Below, one piece after another: positions 50,944-60,158 of a stretch of 64,000 nt of DNA. A program made the translations under genes and the position numbers. Positions within the stretch are counted from its first letter, which is position 1. Every line of letters begins with the position of its first letter. Origin of the DNA: Brockia lithotrophica (GTDB taxonomy: Bacteria; Bacillota; Bacilli; Thermicanales; DSM-22653); the NCBI GenBank assembly GCA_003050565.1, contig PEBW01000002.1, positions 285,604 through 349,603 of the forward strand. The letters run 5' to 3'. The notes beneath the pieces were generated by a model, which saw nothing but the letters and a program-made list of their open reading frames with translations, ran no database searches and was not told the origin of the DNA.

Positions 50944-53184
50944 CTACGGCCGCGGCGGAGCCTCCCCCCGGGCCCGGGGGGCGCGTCGGCGGCTCACCCG
51001 TCGAAGCTCGCTTCGGAGGATTTCCGCCACGTCGAGCTGGGCGTCGACCGTTCCCTCCCCTTCCTCGGGCAACCGCCGCACGTACGAACCGTCGGCAAGG
51101 AGTTCCCAGGAGTTTACGTTGTCGCGCAGGTAGAGCTCCAAAATTTCGAGCAGTCGGCGCTTCAGGCGGCGATCGCGGATGGGAACAGCCACTTCCACGC
51201 GGTAGTGGAGGTTGCGCGTCATCCAGTCCCCGCTGGAAATGTATACGTGCGTCGCCCGGGCGTGGCGAAATGCGAAAATGCGGCTGTGCTCGAGAAACCG
51301 CCCGACCAGGCTCACGACGCGGATTCGGTCGCTCACGCCGGGAATCCCCGGACGAAGACAGGAAATCCCCCGAACGACGAGGTCGACGCGAACGCCGCGC
51401 GCGGCGGCGCGGTACAGGGCGAGGATCATCTCCTTGTCCGTGAGGGAGTTCATCTTGGCGATGATCCGCCCCGGGTTTTCCGGCGTGTGGGCGGCGATCA
51501 CCTCGTCGATGTGCCGGAGCATCGTGTCCTTGAGGTCGTCCGGGGCGACGCGCACGACGCTCCGCTCGTGCATACGAGAATACCCGGAGAGGTGGTTGAA
51601 GATCTCCGTGACGTCTTCGCCTACGCGCGGGTCGGCGGTGAAGTAGCTCAAATCCGTGTACATGCGCGCCGTCTGGGGGTTGTAGTTCCCCGTGCCGACG
51701 TGCACGTAGCGCACGAGGCCCTCCGCCTCCCGGCGGACGACGAGGGCGAGTTTGGCGTGTACCTTGAGCCCCACGAGACCGTAGGTCACGTGCGCCCCCG
51801 CCTCCTCGAGACGACGCGCCCACGAGATGTTCTTCTCCTCGTCGAAACGGGCGCGGAGCTCCACGACGACGGATACCTGCTTGCCGTTTTTCGCGGCGCG
51901 CACGAGGGCGTCGACGACGGGCGAATTCGGCCCCACCCGGTAGAGCGTCTGCTTGATCGCCAGGACGTTTGGGTCCTCCGCCGCCTCCTCGATGAACTCC
52001 ACCACCGGGTCAAACGGTTCGTACGGATGGTAGAGGAGGAGGTCGCGTCGGCGAATCGCCTCGAAGATGTCTTCTTCGCCGTACAGGTCCACGGGAACGG
52101 GAAGAACCGGCGGCGGGGGAAAGAGGTACTCCTCGGTGGCGTAGCGTTCGACGAAAGAAAAGAGAAAGCGGAGGTCCAGCGGTCCGTCCACCTCGAAGAC
52201 CACCTCGCGCCCGACTTCCTCCCACTCCAAGAGGCGGTCCAAGAGAAAGGGGTGAATCCCCGCTTCCACCTCGATGCGCACGGCTTCCTTCGTGCGCCGG
52301 CGCCGGAGCTCCCGCTCCACCTCTTCCATGAGGTCGTCGGCTTCTTCTTCTCGTAGCTCCAGGTCGGCGTGGCGCGTGATCCGAAACGTCCCGGAGGCGA
52401 GGACTCGGTAGCCGCGAAAGAGGCTCTGCAGGTTTTCCCGGACGATGTCTTCGAGGAGGATGAAGCGCCGCACCCGTCGGTCCCTTGCGGTGGGGGAGGA
52501 AGTGTCGGACGCCGATGCGGTATTTTTCGGGGCTTCCTCCAAGGCTTCGCCCGTCCCGGGAACGGACATCTCCCGGGGCGGCAGTTCGTATACCCGCGGG
52601 AGAACCGAGGGGAGCTGCACGAACGCGAACATCGGCTCGGCGCCGGGGCCTTCCTGAGGTTCGAGGTAGACGGCCAGACCTAGGCTCCGTTCCGAGAGGA
52701 CCGGATAGGGCCGACTCACGTCGACGGCCATGGGCGTGAGCACGGGGTAAATTTCCGCCTCAAAGAGCTCGTCCACGGCGTCCCGTTCCTCGGGCGAGAG
52801 GTCGCGGTAGGTGCAAAAGACCAAGCCTTCCCGCGCGAGCTCCTCGAGAAGCTTGCGGTAGACGGCGAGCTGCCGCTCCGCGAAGCGGCGCGTCTCCGCC
52901 ATGACGGCTTCGTACTGCTCGCGCGCCGTCATGCGCGTCTTTTTGTCCACGACGGGAACCGGCGACCGGAGCTGCATGCGCAGTCCGCCCACGCGCACCA
53001 TGAGAAATTCGTCGAGGTTGGAGGCGGTGATCGCGAGGAAGCGCAGGCGCTCGAAGAGCGGGTTTACCTCCTCTTCCGCCTCCGCCAGCACGCGTTCGTT
53101 GAACTTGATCCAGCTCAGCTCGCGGTTAAAGAAGTGTTCCGGTCGGTCGAACTCTTCCCCCGAGCCACCGGTTCGCGCGCCCAT
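50944..53184 (-). CDS. ppk: polyphosphate kinase 1
   Basis: The 746-residue enzyme makes long polyphosphate from ATP reversibly. It starts with the N domain (FNRELSWIKFNERVLAEA) and the head domain (LRFLAITASNLDEFLMVRVGG), then the two phospholipase-D-like catalytic domains: LYHPYEPFDPVVEFIEEAA, IKQTLYRVGPNSPVV, LKVHAKLALVVRR with the phosphorylated histidine, YVHVGTGNYNPQTA, and ISSGDWMTRNL. The ATG at 53184 has AAAAGGAG directly against it, so the start is uncertain; longer frames overlap ppx. A Pro/Arg-rich tail ends it. It follows ppx. Confidence 0.95.
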   Translation of the reverse strand: MGARTGGSGEEFDRPEHFFNRELSWIKFNERVLAEAEEEVNPLFERLRFLAITASNLDEFLMVRVGGLRMQLRSPVPVVDKKTRMTAREQYEAVMAETRRFAERQLAVYRKLLEELAREGLVFCTYRDLSPEERDAVDELFEAEIYPVLTPMAVDVSRPYPVLSERSLGLAVYLEPQEGPGAEPMFAFVQLPSVLPRVYELPPREMSVPGTGEALEEAPKNTASASDTSSPTARDRRVRRFILLEDIVRENLQSLFRGYRVLASGTFRITRHADLELREEEADDLMEEVERELRRRRTKEAVRIEVEAGIHPFLLDRLLEWEEVGREVVFEVDGPLDLRFLFSFVERYATEEYLFPPPPVLPVPVDLYGEEDIFEAIRRRDLLLYHPYEPFDPVVEFIEEAAEDPNVLAIKQTLYRVGPNSPVVDALVRAAKNGKQVSVVVELRARFDEEKNISWARRLEEAGAHVTYGLVGLKVHAKLALVVRREAEGLVRYVHVGTGNYNPQTARMYTDLSYFTADPRVGEDVTEIFNHLSGYSRMHERSVVRVAPDDLKDTMLRHIDEVIAAHTPENPGRIIAKMNSLTDKEMILALYRAAARGVRVDLVVRGISCLRPGIPGVSDRIRVVSLVGRFLEHSRIFAFRHARATHVYISSGDWMTRNLHYRVEVAVPIRDRRLKRRLLEILELYLRDNVNSWELLADGSYVRRLPEEGEGTVDAQLDVAEILRSELRRVSRRRAPRARGEAPPRP

Positions 53185-53242
53185 CTCCTTTTCCCACTCC
53201 GTTCGCTCCAATTGTCGGTAGCCGCGCGGCGCAAAGAAAACG

Positions 53243-54904
53243 TCAAGGAGATCCCCCACCGCCTTCCCCGAGCTCGAGTTCGAGGTCCACGCCGAGGGCC
53301 TCTCCAAGTTTTTTCGTCCATTCTAGCGCCTGGGCGCGAAGAAGCCAAGGGGTACGAAACATTCCGGAAACTACGAGCGCAGCGCCTTTCCTCCCCCGGG
53401 GAAGGACCTCGGCCTGCACATTCCCCCCGCCTTCCCCGAAGATCTCGGCGAGGCGGAGCAACGTGCCCAGCGCGACGACGCGCCGCCGAACGTTCCGCGG
53501 AAGAAGAGGGGCGTAGGGCTTGAGGGCCTTGCGCGCGGCCTTGCGTGTGGAGAAGCTCGCAGTGGCAGCGAGGAATACCCGCTCCCGGTGCGTCAGGCCG
53601 TAAAGAAGGCCGTAGAGAAGGAGGTAGAACGTGTGGGGGGCGAAGGCGCGAGGATCGATTCCCCGCCCGACGTCGCGCAGACGCGCCGCCCAGAGAATGA
53701 GCCGGCGTTCTTCCGTACTCAGACATTCGTACCCGGCTTCCTCGAGGGCGTCGAGGATGGCCGCCGCGGCACGGGCCCGGGCTTCCCCCGGACCCTCGCC
53801 TTCGGGGTAGAACGAACGCAGGCGGCGCGCCGAAGCTTCGAAGAGCCGCATGCGCGAGGCGGAACCGGCTTCCGCCGCAGAACAGCGGGAAGCGAGGAGA
53901 ACGCCCTCCCGAAGCCCCCGTTCCCCGACGACGAGGCGCTCTGCGCCAAGCACCTCCCACACCGTGAGGAGGACGAGCGCCCCGCCGGGGATGATCTCCG
54001 CCCGATCCGAGGAAAGCCCGCGGATCCGCCGGCGCGCTTCCAAGGGACGCGTGAGCACGTGTTTCGCGAGGCGCTCGAGCTCTTGCCTGCGGAAGCTGAA
54101 GCCGTGGAGGAGGGGAAGCGGATACTCCGCATGGGCTTGAAGCACGCGGGCCACGGAGCGCACGGTACCGCCGATGCCGATGAGCACCGGACTTCGCCAG
54201 TCCTCCAGAAACGTCCCGACCTTTTCCTTGCACGCGTCGTCGGATTCCCGCGCGCTCCCGCCATTTTCAGACAGCGCCTCGCGAATTTCGGGATGGCGGG
54301 CGAGTTCCGCGGCGATTTCCCGGGAAATACGGAGGCGCAGAGCGGCCACCGCTTCGCGCGTAGGCGGGTCGCTCGAGAGCGCACGCGTCGCGTCCACGGC
54401 CCCCCAAGGGATGGAGATCCCGCGGAAGCTCCCGCCGCAAAACGCTGTGATTTCCGTGCTCCCCCCGCCTACGTCGACGACGACACCTCGGGCAAACGGG
54501 AGGAAGGTCGTCGCCCCGCACGCGCCGAGAAACGCCTCTTCCTCGCCCGAGAGAAGGCGAAAGGAAATCCCCGTCTCCCGCGACAGGGATGCGAGCACGT
54601 CGGGCCCATCGCGCGCCTCGCGAAAGACCTGGGTAGCAACGCCGACGAGCGCCTCCGGCCCCAGACCGAAGAGCTCCGCCCGCCCGAGAAAGTCGCGTAG
54701 GGCGGCTCGCACGGTCTCCACGGCTTCGGGGGCAAACGTCCCGTCGTCCCGCAGGCGGTCGATGAGCCGGAGGGACCGCTTTACGTCCTCAACTTCCCAC
54801 GGAAACCCGTGGGCGTCTTCGCGGTAGATGACGAGGCGCACGGAGTTGGATCCGAGGTCGATCACGCCGCGGTAGCTGCCGGCCGATTCCCGCACGTCCG
54901 TCAC
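53243..54904 (-). CDS. ppx: exopolyphosphatase / guanosine pentaphosphatase (Ppx/GppA)
   Basis: The 553-residue protein has the actin-like ASKHA fold: VIDLGSNSVRLVIY, the glutamate in SGEEEAFLGACG, VVVDVGGGSTEITAF and IGIGGTVRSVARVLQ. A C-terminal HD-like helical domain (about 350-500) follows. It releases phosphate from polyphosphate or hydrolyses pppGpp; beside ppk the first is more likely. GTG at 54904 and GTG at 54895 are both possible starts. The pair ppx-ppk is transcribed leftward with a gap of 58 bases. Confidence 0.94.
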   Translation of the reverse strand: MTDVRESAGSYRGVIDLGSNSVRLVIYREDAHGFPWEVEDVKRSLRLIDRLRDDGTFAPEAVETVRAALRDFLGRAELFGLGPEALVGVATQVFREARDGPDVLASLSRETGISFRLLSGEEEAFLGACGATTFLPFARGVVVDVGGGSTEITAFCGGSFRGISIPWGAVDATRALSSDPPTREAVAALRLRISREIAAELARHPEIREALSENGGSARESDDACKEKVGTFLEDWRSPVLIGIGGTVRSVARVLQAHAEYPLPLLHGFSFRRQELERLAKHVLTRPLEARRRIRGLSSDRAEIIPGGALVLLTVWEVLGAERLVVGERGLREGVLLASRCSAAEAGSASRMRLFEASARRLRSFYPEGEGPGEARARAAAAILDALEEAGYECLSTEERRLILWAARLRDVGRGIDPRAFAPHTFYLLLYGLLYGLTHRERVFLAATASFSTRKAARKALKPYAPLLPRNVRRRVVALGTLLRLAEIFGEGGGNVQAEVLPRGRKGAALVVSGMFRTPWLLRAQALEWTKKLGEALGVDLELELGEGGGGSP

Positions 54905-54949
54905 CCCTCGCCCTTCTTCCCTTATCCTACCACAGGAAGAACCCGCCCC

Positions 54950-55675
54950 TTACCCCCGCTCCTCCAGGGAAGAACGGAGCTCGCCCGGTCGATCCGTGAT
55001 CACCGCATCGACCCCCATCGCCGCGAAGGAACGCGCCAGCGAGCCGTCGTTCACCGGGAAGGGACGAACGGCACGCCCGCGGGCGTGAAGGGCGGACACG
55101 AGGTCCGACGTCACCCCCAGGAAAAACGGGTGGAGGTCGGCACCCAGCGCCTCCGCGTACACCTCCGGGCGGTACAGGCGGGCAAAGCAGAGGGCGCCGC
55201 GGCGAAGCTCGGGAAATTCTCGGGCGAGGACGGCGAGGAGGGCGTGGTCGAAGGACGATACGACCGTTCGTTCTACGAGGTCGTACTTGCGCAAGAGGTC
55301 GACGATCTTCCCGAGGGAGAGTCGGTCGAACCGGCCGGATTCGTTTTTGAGCTCCACGTTGAGCCGCAGGCCCGTCATCCGCACCCAGCGCAAGACCTCC
55401 TCAAGGGAAGGAATCCGCTCGTCGCGAAAGTCGGCGGAAAACCACGATCCGGCATCGAGCCGGGTGAGGTCCTCCCATTCCCACTCGTACACGAACCCTT
55501 TGGCTTGTGTCGTGCGCTCGAGCGTGGCGTCGTGAAACACCACGGGAACCCCATCGCGCGTGAGCTGGACGTCGAATTCGATGCCGTCCGCTCCCTGGCG
55601 GAGCGCCTCGCGGAAAGCGGACAACGTGTTTTCCGGGGCGTCCTGGGAAGCCCCGCGGTGCGCGTAGAGAAGCAC
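54950..55675 (-). CDS. glycerophosphodiester phosphodiesterase (GlpQ/UgpQ-like)
   Basis: The 241-residue enzyme has the GDPD fold: LYAHRGASQDAPENTLSAF with the catalytic histidine, ADGIEFDVQLTRDGVPVVFHD with metal ligands and second histidine, LRLNVELKNES, and ending PVNDGSLARSFAAMGVDAVI. It splits glycerophosphodiesters into glycerol-3-phosphate and an alcohol. No signal peptide is present, so it is the cytoplasmic type. The GTG at 55675 follows GAGGGGGGG. It lies after an UgpC/MsmK-like ATPase gene and 45 bases before ppx, placing it in a phosphorus run. Confidence 0.93.
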   Translation of the reverse strand: MLLYAHRGASQDAPENTLSAFREALRQGADGIEFDVQLTRDGVPVVFHDATLERTTQAKGFVYEWEWEDLTRLDAGSWFSADFRDERIPSLEEVLRWVRMTGLRLNVELKNESGRFDRLSLGKIVDLLRKYDLVERTVVSSFDHALLAVLAREFPELRRGALCFARLYRPEVYAEALGADLHPFFLGVTSDLVSALHARGRAVRPFPVNDGSLARSFAAMGVDAVITDRPGELRSSLEERG

Positions 55676-55755
55676 GGGAACCCCCCCTCTATTTGCCTGC
55701 GTGTCGCCGGAAGCGGCACTCTCCGCAGGCCAACGATCGAGCGTCTTGGGACGTC

Positions 55756-55795
55756 CCGCCCGAGGAAAGAGAGAAGCCGCCCGAACTCGGGCGGC
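55756..55795 (-). promoter_or_regulatory. possible attenuator-like hairpin in the glpQ leader
   Basis: Leftward, GCCGCCCGA (55795-55787) can pair with TCGGGCGGC (55784-55776), giving a stem with a 2-base loop followed by TTCTCTCTTTCC, or instead with CTCGGGCGG (55764-55756). The two pairings exclude each other. A TACAAT -10 (55819-55814) precedes it. Regulation is inferred. Confidence 0.4.
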
Positions 55796-55874
55796 ACCTG
55801 GGCCTCCGGGAATATTGTACCGGTTCTTCCACGCACCTTGCGAACGCGGAGGCGCGGACAACGGCGGCGGCGCG

Positions 55875-56999
55875 CTACGCCCGCACCGCCGCAGGAGCGG
55901 CAAAGAGGGAAAGCTCCGTCTCCGCGTCGAAGAGGTGCAACCTCTCGGGGTCGGGGTACAAGGAAATTCGCTCTTCCGCCCTGGGAACCGCGCCGACGAA
56001 CAGGCGGGCGACAAACTCTTCGCCCGTGGGGAGTTCCACGTACACGTACTTTTCTGCCCCGGCGTCTTCGACGATGTTCACCCTGCCGTCGATGCGCAAG
56101 TTCTCGGAACCTTCGAGACGCGCGTCTTGCGGGCGAACTCCCAAGTAGGCCCCGCGGGGAAAGCTCGCCCCAGAGGCGCGCAGACGCGCTCCCACGTCCT
56201 CCGGGAGCGCGAGTTCCTTCCCACCGTGGCGGAAGAGGGCCCGATCCCCTTCCAAGGCGACGATCCCGCGGAGAAAGTTCATCGGCGGCGATCCGATGAA
56301 CCCCGCGACGAACATGTTCACGGGGGCGCGGTATACCTCGTCCGGCGTCCCCACCTGCTGGAGGACGCCGCGGTGCATCACGGCGATCCGGTCGCCGAGG
56401 GTCATCGCCTCCGTCTGGTCGTGGGTCACGTATACGGTGGTCACGCCAAGCCGTTCGTGGAGTTTCTTGAGCTCCGCCCGCATGAGGACGCGGAGCTTGG
56501 CGTCCAGGTTGGACAGGGGTTCGTCCATGAGGAAGACCTGCGGCTCGCGCACGATCGCCCGCCCGAGGGCGACGCGTTGCCGTTGGCCGCCCGAAAGAGC
56601 CGCCGGACGCCGGTCGAGGAGGTCTTCGATGCCCAACATGCGCGCCGCTTCCCGAACGCGCCGCCGGATTTCCTCCTTCGGGTAGCGGCGCATCTTGAGG
56701 CCGAAAGCCATGTTGTCGAACACGCTCATGTGCGGGTAGAGGGCGTAGTTTTGAAACACCATGGCGATGTCGCGGTCTTTTGGGGGGACGTCGTTTACGA
56801 GGCGGTCGCCGATGTAGAGGTTCCCTTCCGTGACGTCCTCTAAGCCTGCGATCATCCGCAAGGTCGTTGTCTTTCCGCAGCCCGAAGGGCCGACGAGGAC
56901 GAGGAATTCTCCGTCCCGTATCTCGAGGTTGAGGTCCTTCACCGCTTCAAAGCCGTTGGGGTAGCGCTTTGTGACGTGTTCCAGGAGTACCCGTGCCAT
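55875..56999 (-). CDS. MsmK/UgpC-type sugar (glycerol-3-phosphate) ABC transporter ATPase
   Basis: The 374-residue ATPase has Walker [15 protein letters not shown]-loop [17 protein letters not shown], signature [16 protein letters not shown], Walker [14 protein letters not shown] and H-loop [15 protein letters not shown]-terminal TOBE/OB domain (about 240-374, with [10 protein letters not shown]) marks the CUT1 group. These ATPases serve several carbohydrate or glycerol-3-phosphate importers; no permease or binding protein is adjacent, so it is probably a shared subunit. The ATG follows AAGGGGG. Next to glpQ, a glycerophosphodiester link is possible. Confidence 0.94.
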   Translation of the reverse strand: MARVLLEHVTKRYPNGFEAVKDLNLEIRDGEFLVLVGPSGCGKTTTLRMIAGLEDVTEGNLYIGDRLVNDVPPKDRDIAMVFQNYALYPHMSVFDNMAFGLKMRRYPKEEIRRRVREAARMLGIEDLLDRRPAALSGGQRQRVALGRAIVREPQVFLMDEPLSNLDAKLRVLMRAELKKLHERLGVTTVYVTHDQTEAMTLGDRIAVMHRGVLQQVGTPDEVYRAPVNMFVAGFIGSPPMNFLRGIVALEGDRALFRHGGKELALPEDVGARLRASGASFPRGAYLGVRPQDARLEGSENLRIDGRVNIVEDAGAEKYVYVELPTGEEFVARLFVGAVPRAEERISLYPDPERLHLFDAETELSLFAAPAAVRA

Positions 57000-57453
57000 A
57001 CCGGCTGCCCCCTTGTTCCGAATTCGGCATTTGCTCCGCGTCGGCCCCAACGTCTTCCCCGCCGTTACGTTCCAAGTCCCCAAACCAGAGCTCGAGGGCC
57101 ACGTCCTCGTCTGCGGGAACTCCTCCGAAGTCGCTCACCTGTGGCCAAAGACTCCGTCCCTTCGCCCGCGGTCTTCCGACGGGAAGCACGGCGCCAAAGA
57201 GGAGCGCTGCCAACGCCTACCTCCCGGAAGGAAGAGGGAGATGTGCGCCGGCGCCGACCGACCTTGCGGCCCGAAGGCCCGCACCAAACCAACGGCCTTC
57301 CCCACCATTCTACCAAGAGCCGCCGGCGGCGCGGGAGGACGGCGGACCTTCTCCCTCACGCGTCCGCCGTTGGCTTTCATTGTACACGAAGAAAGGAAAT
57401 CCCCACAAACCCTCCGAGAAAGCTTTCTCGAGGAGAGGGAGAAGCCCCCCTCC
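57000..57453 (-). promoter_or_regulatory. long leader and promoter upstream of the UgpC-like gene
   Basis: A promoter TTGTGG (57408-57403), 18 bases, TACAAT (57384-57379) faces the UgpC-like gene but is about 380 bases away. The stretch between holds several short frames on both strands, none with a recognisable product or good ribosome site. It also contains GC-rich inverted segments, such as GGCCTTCGGGCC (57273-57284). I see no known riboswitch. Confidence 0.4.
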
Positions 57454-59973
57454 CTACTTCCCTTCCGCGAAGAACGAAACCCACGGGGCCAAGGGGCCGA
57501 AGAGACGCGCGCAGAAGAGGCGGAAGAGCTCCGTCAACCGGGCGAGAAGGCGGTCTAAGAGGTTCGTCACCCGCTCGCGCGGGGTCTCCTGCGGAGGAGG
57601 GACTTGGCCCGGCGGCGCAGAGGGAGGGGGAAGAACTCCCGCATCGGACCCGTCGCCGGGAGCCTCCTGCGGAGGAGGAACGTCGGCAGGCGGAGACGGG
57701 GGTTCGGGCGAACCCGGGCGTTGGGCATCGGGCGGGGCGGGAACGGCCTCGAAATGGCGTGCGACGTCTCCTGCGCCCCGAGGTTTGAGCTGATACACCC
57801 CGTTGTAGACCGAGGCGATCCCGACGACGTCCAGCACGTCTCCCTCCCCAAGGCCGAGCTCTTGGGTGAAGCGGGCGTAGTCGAGACCCGTTCGGTTGTC
57901 CACGCGGACGAGGACGCCCGCGCCGGATGCGCCCACGGCAAGGAATTCGAAGGTACCGTACTTGTTCACCTGCTTTAGGTTCTCGATCCGTACGCCTTCG
58001 AGCCGGACGAGCTCCCCCTGGTGGGCGGCGAGGTCCTCCGGCGTCGGCGCGACGACGCGAGGTGCGGGTAGGGGGGCACCCCGGCGCACGAGCGTCACGC
58101 GGACGAGGTCGGCGATCTCGAGCTCGCCGTTGTACACCTTGGTCCGCCCCACGACTTCCACCTCGTCGCCGGGACCGATGTCCTCTTCGTTCGCCTGGTA
58201 TACGTAGATGCCGCCCGTATCGTCCTGGAGGTAAAAGCCCTTGCCTCCCCACGCTCCCAAAGGCGTCGTCACCACGCCGCGCGTGCGGACCGGCGTCCCC
58301 TCCGGCGCTTCCCGCACGGTGCGCACGCTCGCGAGTTCCGGCTCTTCGGCATCCGCCCGAACCTCGATGCGAATCCGCCCTTCCTTGTCCGCGTCCACGC
58401 TCCCCCGGGTATCCATGAGGTGGCGTGCGTACTCTTCGAGCGCCTGGGTCACGAGGCCGACCATCGTAAAGCGGATCTCTCCCAGGCGCGGGAAGGGGTA
58501 GCCGGAACCCCCCGTGCCGATGTAGTCCGGAACGACGACGCGGTAGATCCGGTCCGGATCGACGGGCTTTCCGCCGATTTCCATGTGCACGTCCAAGAGG
58601 TTCCCCTGCGCGTCGGTCACCAAGGTGTAGCGCATGCCGGACACCTGAAGGTCCACGGAGTTTCGGCCGTCGCGCGTGTACGAGTAGCGGAGGATTTCCT
58701 CCAACGCCCGCCCGGGAAGGTCGATCACGGTGAGTTGGTTGGCAAACGGCTCGATGCGGTACAGGTCGCCCCGGGTGATCGGCCCGGGGGCGAGGTCCCC
58801 GCGGATTCCCCCGCCGTTCATAAAGGCGATGTCCGGCGCCGGGTCGAGATCCCGCAGGTAGTGGCGCATGGCGTCCGTCCAGAAGTTTCCGAGCGGGGTG
58901 TCCCCGCACGTCTTCCCCGCTTGGGAAAGGCCGTGTTGAGAGATGCCGACGACCTCCTCGAGAAAGGAGCGTACGTCCTCCGTGGCTCGATCGACGATCG
59001 CCTGGATTTGGGGGTCCGCATCGGTGAGGGAGGCCAAGGGAACGAGGTTTCCATCCACGTGGACGACGCGTCGCGCCCCGGGATCTACGGTGAGCACCGT
59101 GTGGCCGATGTTCTCCAGATGCGCCCCCGTCTGGACGACGGGGACGCCGTTCACCCACACGGGCTTGTCCAAGCGGGTGTGGCTGTGCGCCCCGACGATG
59201 AGGTCGAAGGTGGTCCCGAAGTGCTCGGCGAGGATGCGGTCGTCGGGGTAGCCGACGTGCGTCGCGAGGATGAGGACGTCTACGCGGTCGCGGAGCCAGA
59301 GGTAGCGTTCGACGGCCGGGATGTACGGTTCGAACTCCAGTCCGACGACGTTCTTGGGCGCCGTGGCCGGGGGTGACTGGGTCACGGCGAGGACGCCCAC
59401 GGTGAGGCGGGCCGTCTCCCGGCCGAAATCGCGGTCTCGGTCTCCGGGATTCCCCACGATCCGCTCGACGCGCCCCGCCGAATCCCAGCGGAAGACGACG
59501 TACGGCGCAAAGGGCGCGACGGGCGTCGCCGCCGGATCTCTGACGTGCACGTTGGCCGCGAGCCATGGGTAGGTCGACTCCGCACGCCGCGCCTGCGTTT
59601 CTTCCGGGCCGTAGTCGAAGTCGTGGTTCCCTACGACCATGGCGTCGAGGTGCACGGCGTTCATGAGTTCCACCATGGGCCTACCCTTCGCGAGGTCGAC
59701 GACGGCGTCGCCGCTGAACTGGTCGCCGACGTCGAGAAAGAGGGCATACGGCTCCCGCGTCCGCACGTCCTGCACGAAGCGGGCGAGCTTCGCGAAGTCC
59801 GCGATTTTGGCGTGGATGTCGTTCGTGTGGACGAGGTGAAGCTCGATGGGGTGGGTTCCGTCCCTGCTCCCTTCGGCAGGGGGGTGCGCCAACGCCGCCG
59901 GAGCAAAAAACAAGGTCCATACGTTGAAAAGGACCACGAAGAGCGCGATGAGCTTCGGAAAACGCCCGTTCAC
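57454..59973 (-). CDS. secreted 5'-nucleotidase / metallophosphoesterase with C-terminal OB-like domain
   Basis: The 839-residue protein has a signal peptide (LIALFVVLFNVWTLFFAPAA then ALAH). The metallophosphatase domain shows LVHTNDIHAK, DVGDQFSGD, VVGNHDFDYG, ILATHVGYPDD and VGAHSHTRLD; the 5'-nucleotidase C domain shows FMNGGGIRGDLAPGPITRGD and YIGTGGSGYPF. Beyond it (about 560-740) is an OB-like domain (RTRGVVTTPLGAWGGKGFYL, LQDDTGGIYVYQ) as in YhcR-type nucleases, then a Pro-rich stretch and a hydrophobic end that may attach it to the cell surface. It would release phosphate from extracellular nucleotides. Confidence 0.93.
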   Translation of the reverse strand: MNGRFPKLIALFVVLFNVWTLFFAPAALAHPPAEGSRDGTHPIELHLVHTNDIHAKIADFAKLARFVQDVRTREPYALFLDVGDQFSGDAVVDLAKGRPMVELMNAVHLDAMVVGNHDFDYGPEETQARRAESTYPWLAANVHVRDPAATPVAPFAPYVVFRWDSAGRVERIVGNPGDRDRDFGRETARLTVGVLAVTQSPPATAPKNVVGLEFEPYIPAVERYLWLRDRVDVLILATHVGYPDDRILAEHFGTTFDLIVGAHSHTRLDKPVWVNGVPVVQTGAHLENIGHTVLTVDPGARRVVHVDGNLVPLASLTDADPQIQAIVDRATEDVRSFLEEVVGISQHGLSQAGKTCGDTPLGNFWTDAMRHYLRDLDPAPDIAFMNGGGIRGDLAPGPITRGDLYRIEPFANQLTVIDLPGRALEEILRYSYTRDGRNSVDLQVSGMRYTLVTDAQGNLLDVHMEIGGKPVDPDRIYRVVVPDYIGTGGSGYPFPRLGEIRFTMVGLVTQALEEYARHLMDTRGSVDADKEGRIRIEVRADAEEPELASVRTVREAPEGTPVRTRGVVTTPLGAWGGKGFYLQDDTGGIYVYQANEEDIGPGDEVEVVGRTKVYNGELEIADLVRVTLVRRGAPLPAPRVVAPTPEDLAAHQGELVRLEGVRIENLKQVNKYGTFEFLAVGASGAGVLVRVDNRTGLDYARFTQELGLGEGDVLDVVGIASVYNGVYQLKPRGAGDVARHFEAVPAPPDAQRPGSPEPPSPPADVPPPQEAPGDGSDAGVLPPPSAPPGQVPPPQETPRERVTNLLDRLLARLTELFRLFCARLFGPLAPWVSFFAEGK

Positions 59974-60039
59974 CCTTTCTCCTCCCTTCAGGCCGCCCTT
60001 GGAGGCCCACCTCCGCACCTCGTCATCCTACCAAGCACA

Positions 60040-60078
60040 TGTAAACCCCCCGTGAACGGGGGGTTAAACTTCCGTAAA
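60040..60078 (-). promoter_or_regulatory. PHO-box-like TTYAC repeats upstream of the 5'-nucleotidase gene
   Basis: Leftward, TTTACG (from 60078), TTTAAC (60068), TTCACG (60056) and TTTACA (60045) recur at intervals of 10, 12 and 11 bases, close to the TTnACA-per-11-base pattern bound by PhoP in Bacilli. They lie 70-105 bases before the GTG start, with TAGGAT just downstream as a possible -10. Part of the array also forms a 9-bp hairpin (AACCCCCCG/CGGGGGGTT, 60044-60065), which may end EamA transcription. Confidence 0.5.
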
Positions 60079-60158
60079 GTTTGGCTCAAGGGCAAGGGCG
60101 GTTGTCCCGGAGGGAGGAGCGACGTGCGGACGATTTCCGGGGTTCGCGCCTTGTTCGC

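Noticed and set aside
55756..55819. T-box leader before glpQ
   Set aside because: A GGTGCCGCC string is vaguely similar to the T-box sequence, but the conserved core and specifier region are absent and the gene is not amino-acid related.
57000..57380. Small leftward genes in the UgpC-like leader (81 and 88 codons)
   Set aside because: Composition is that of random GC-rich frames, starts lack ribosome sites, and no family resemblance is visible.
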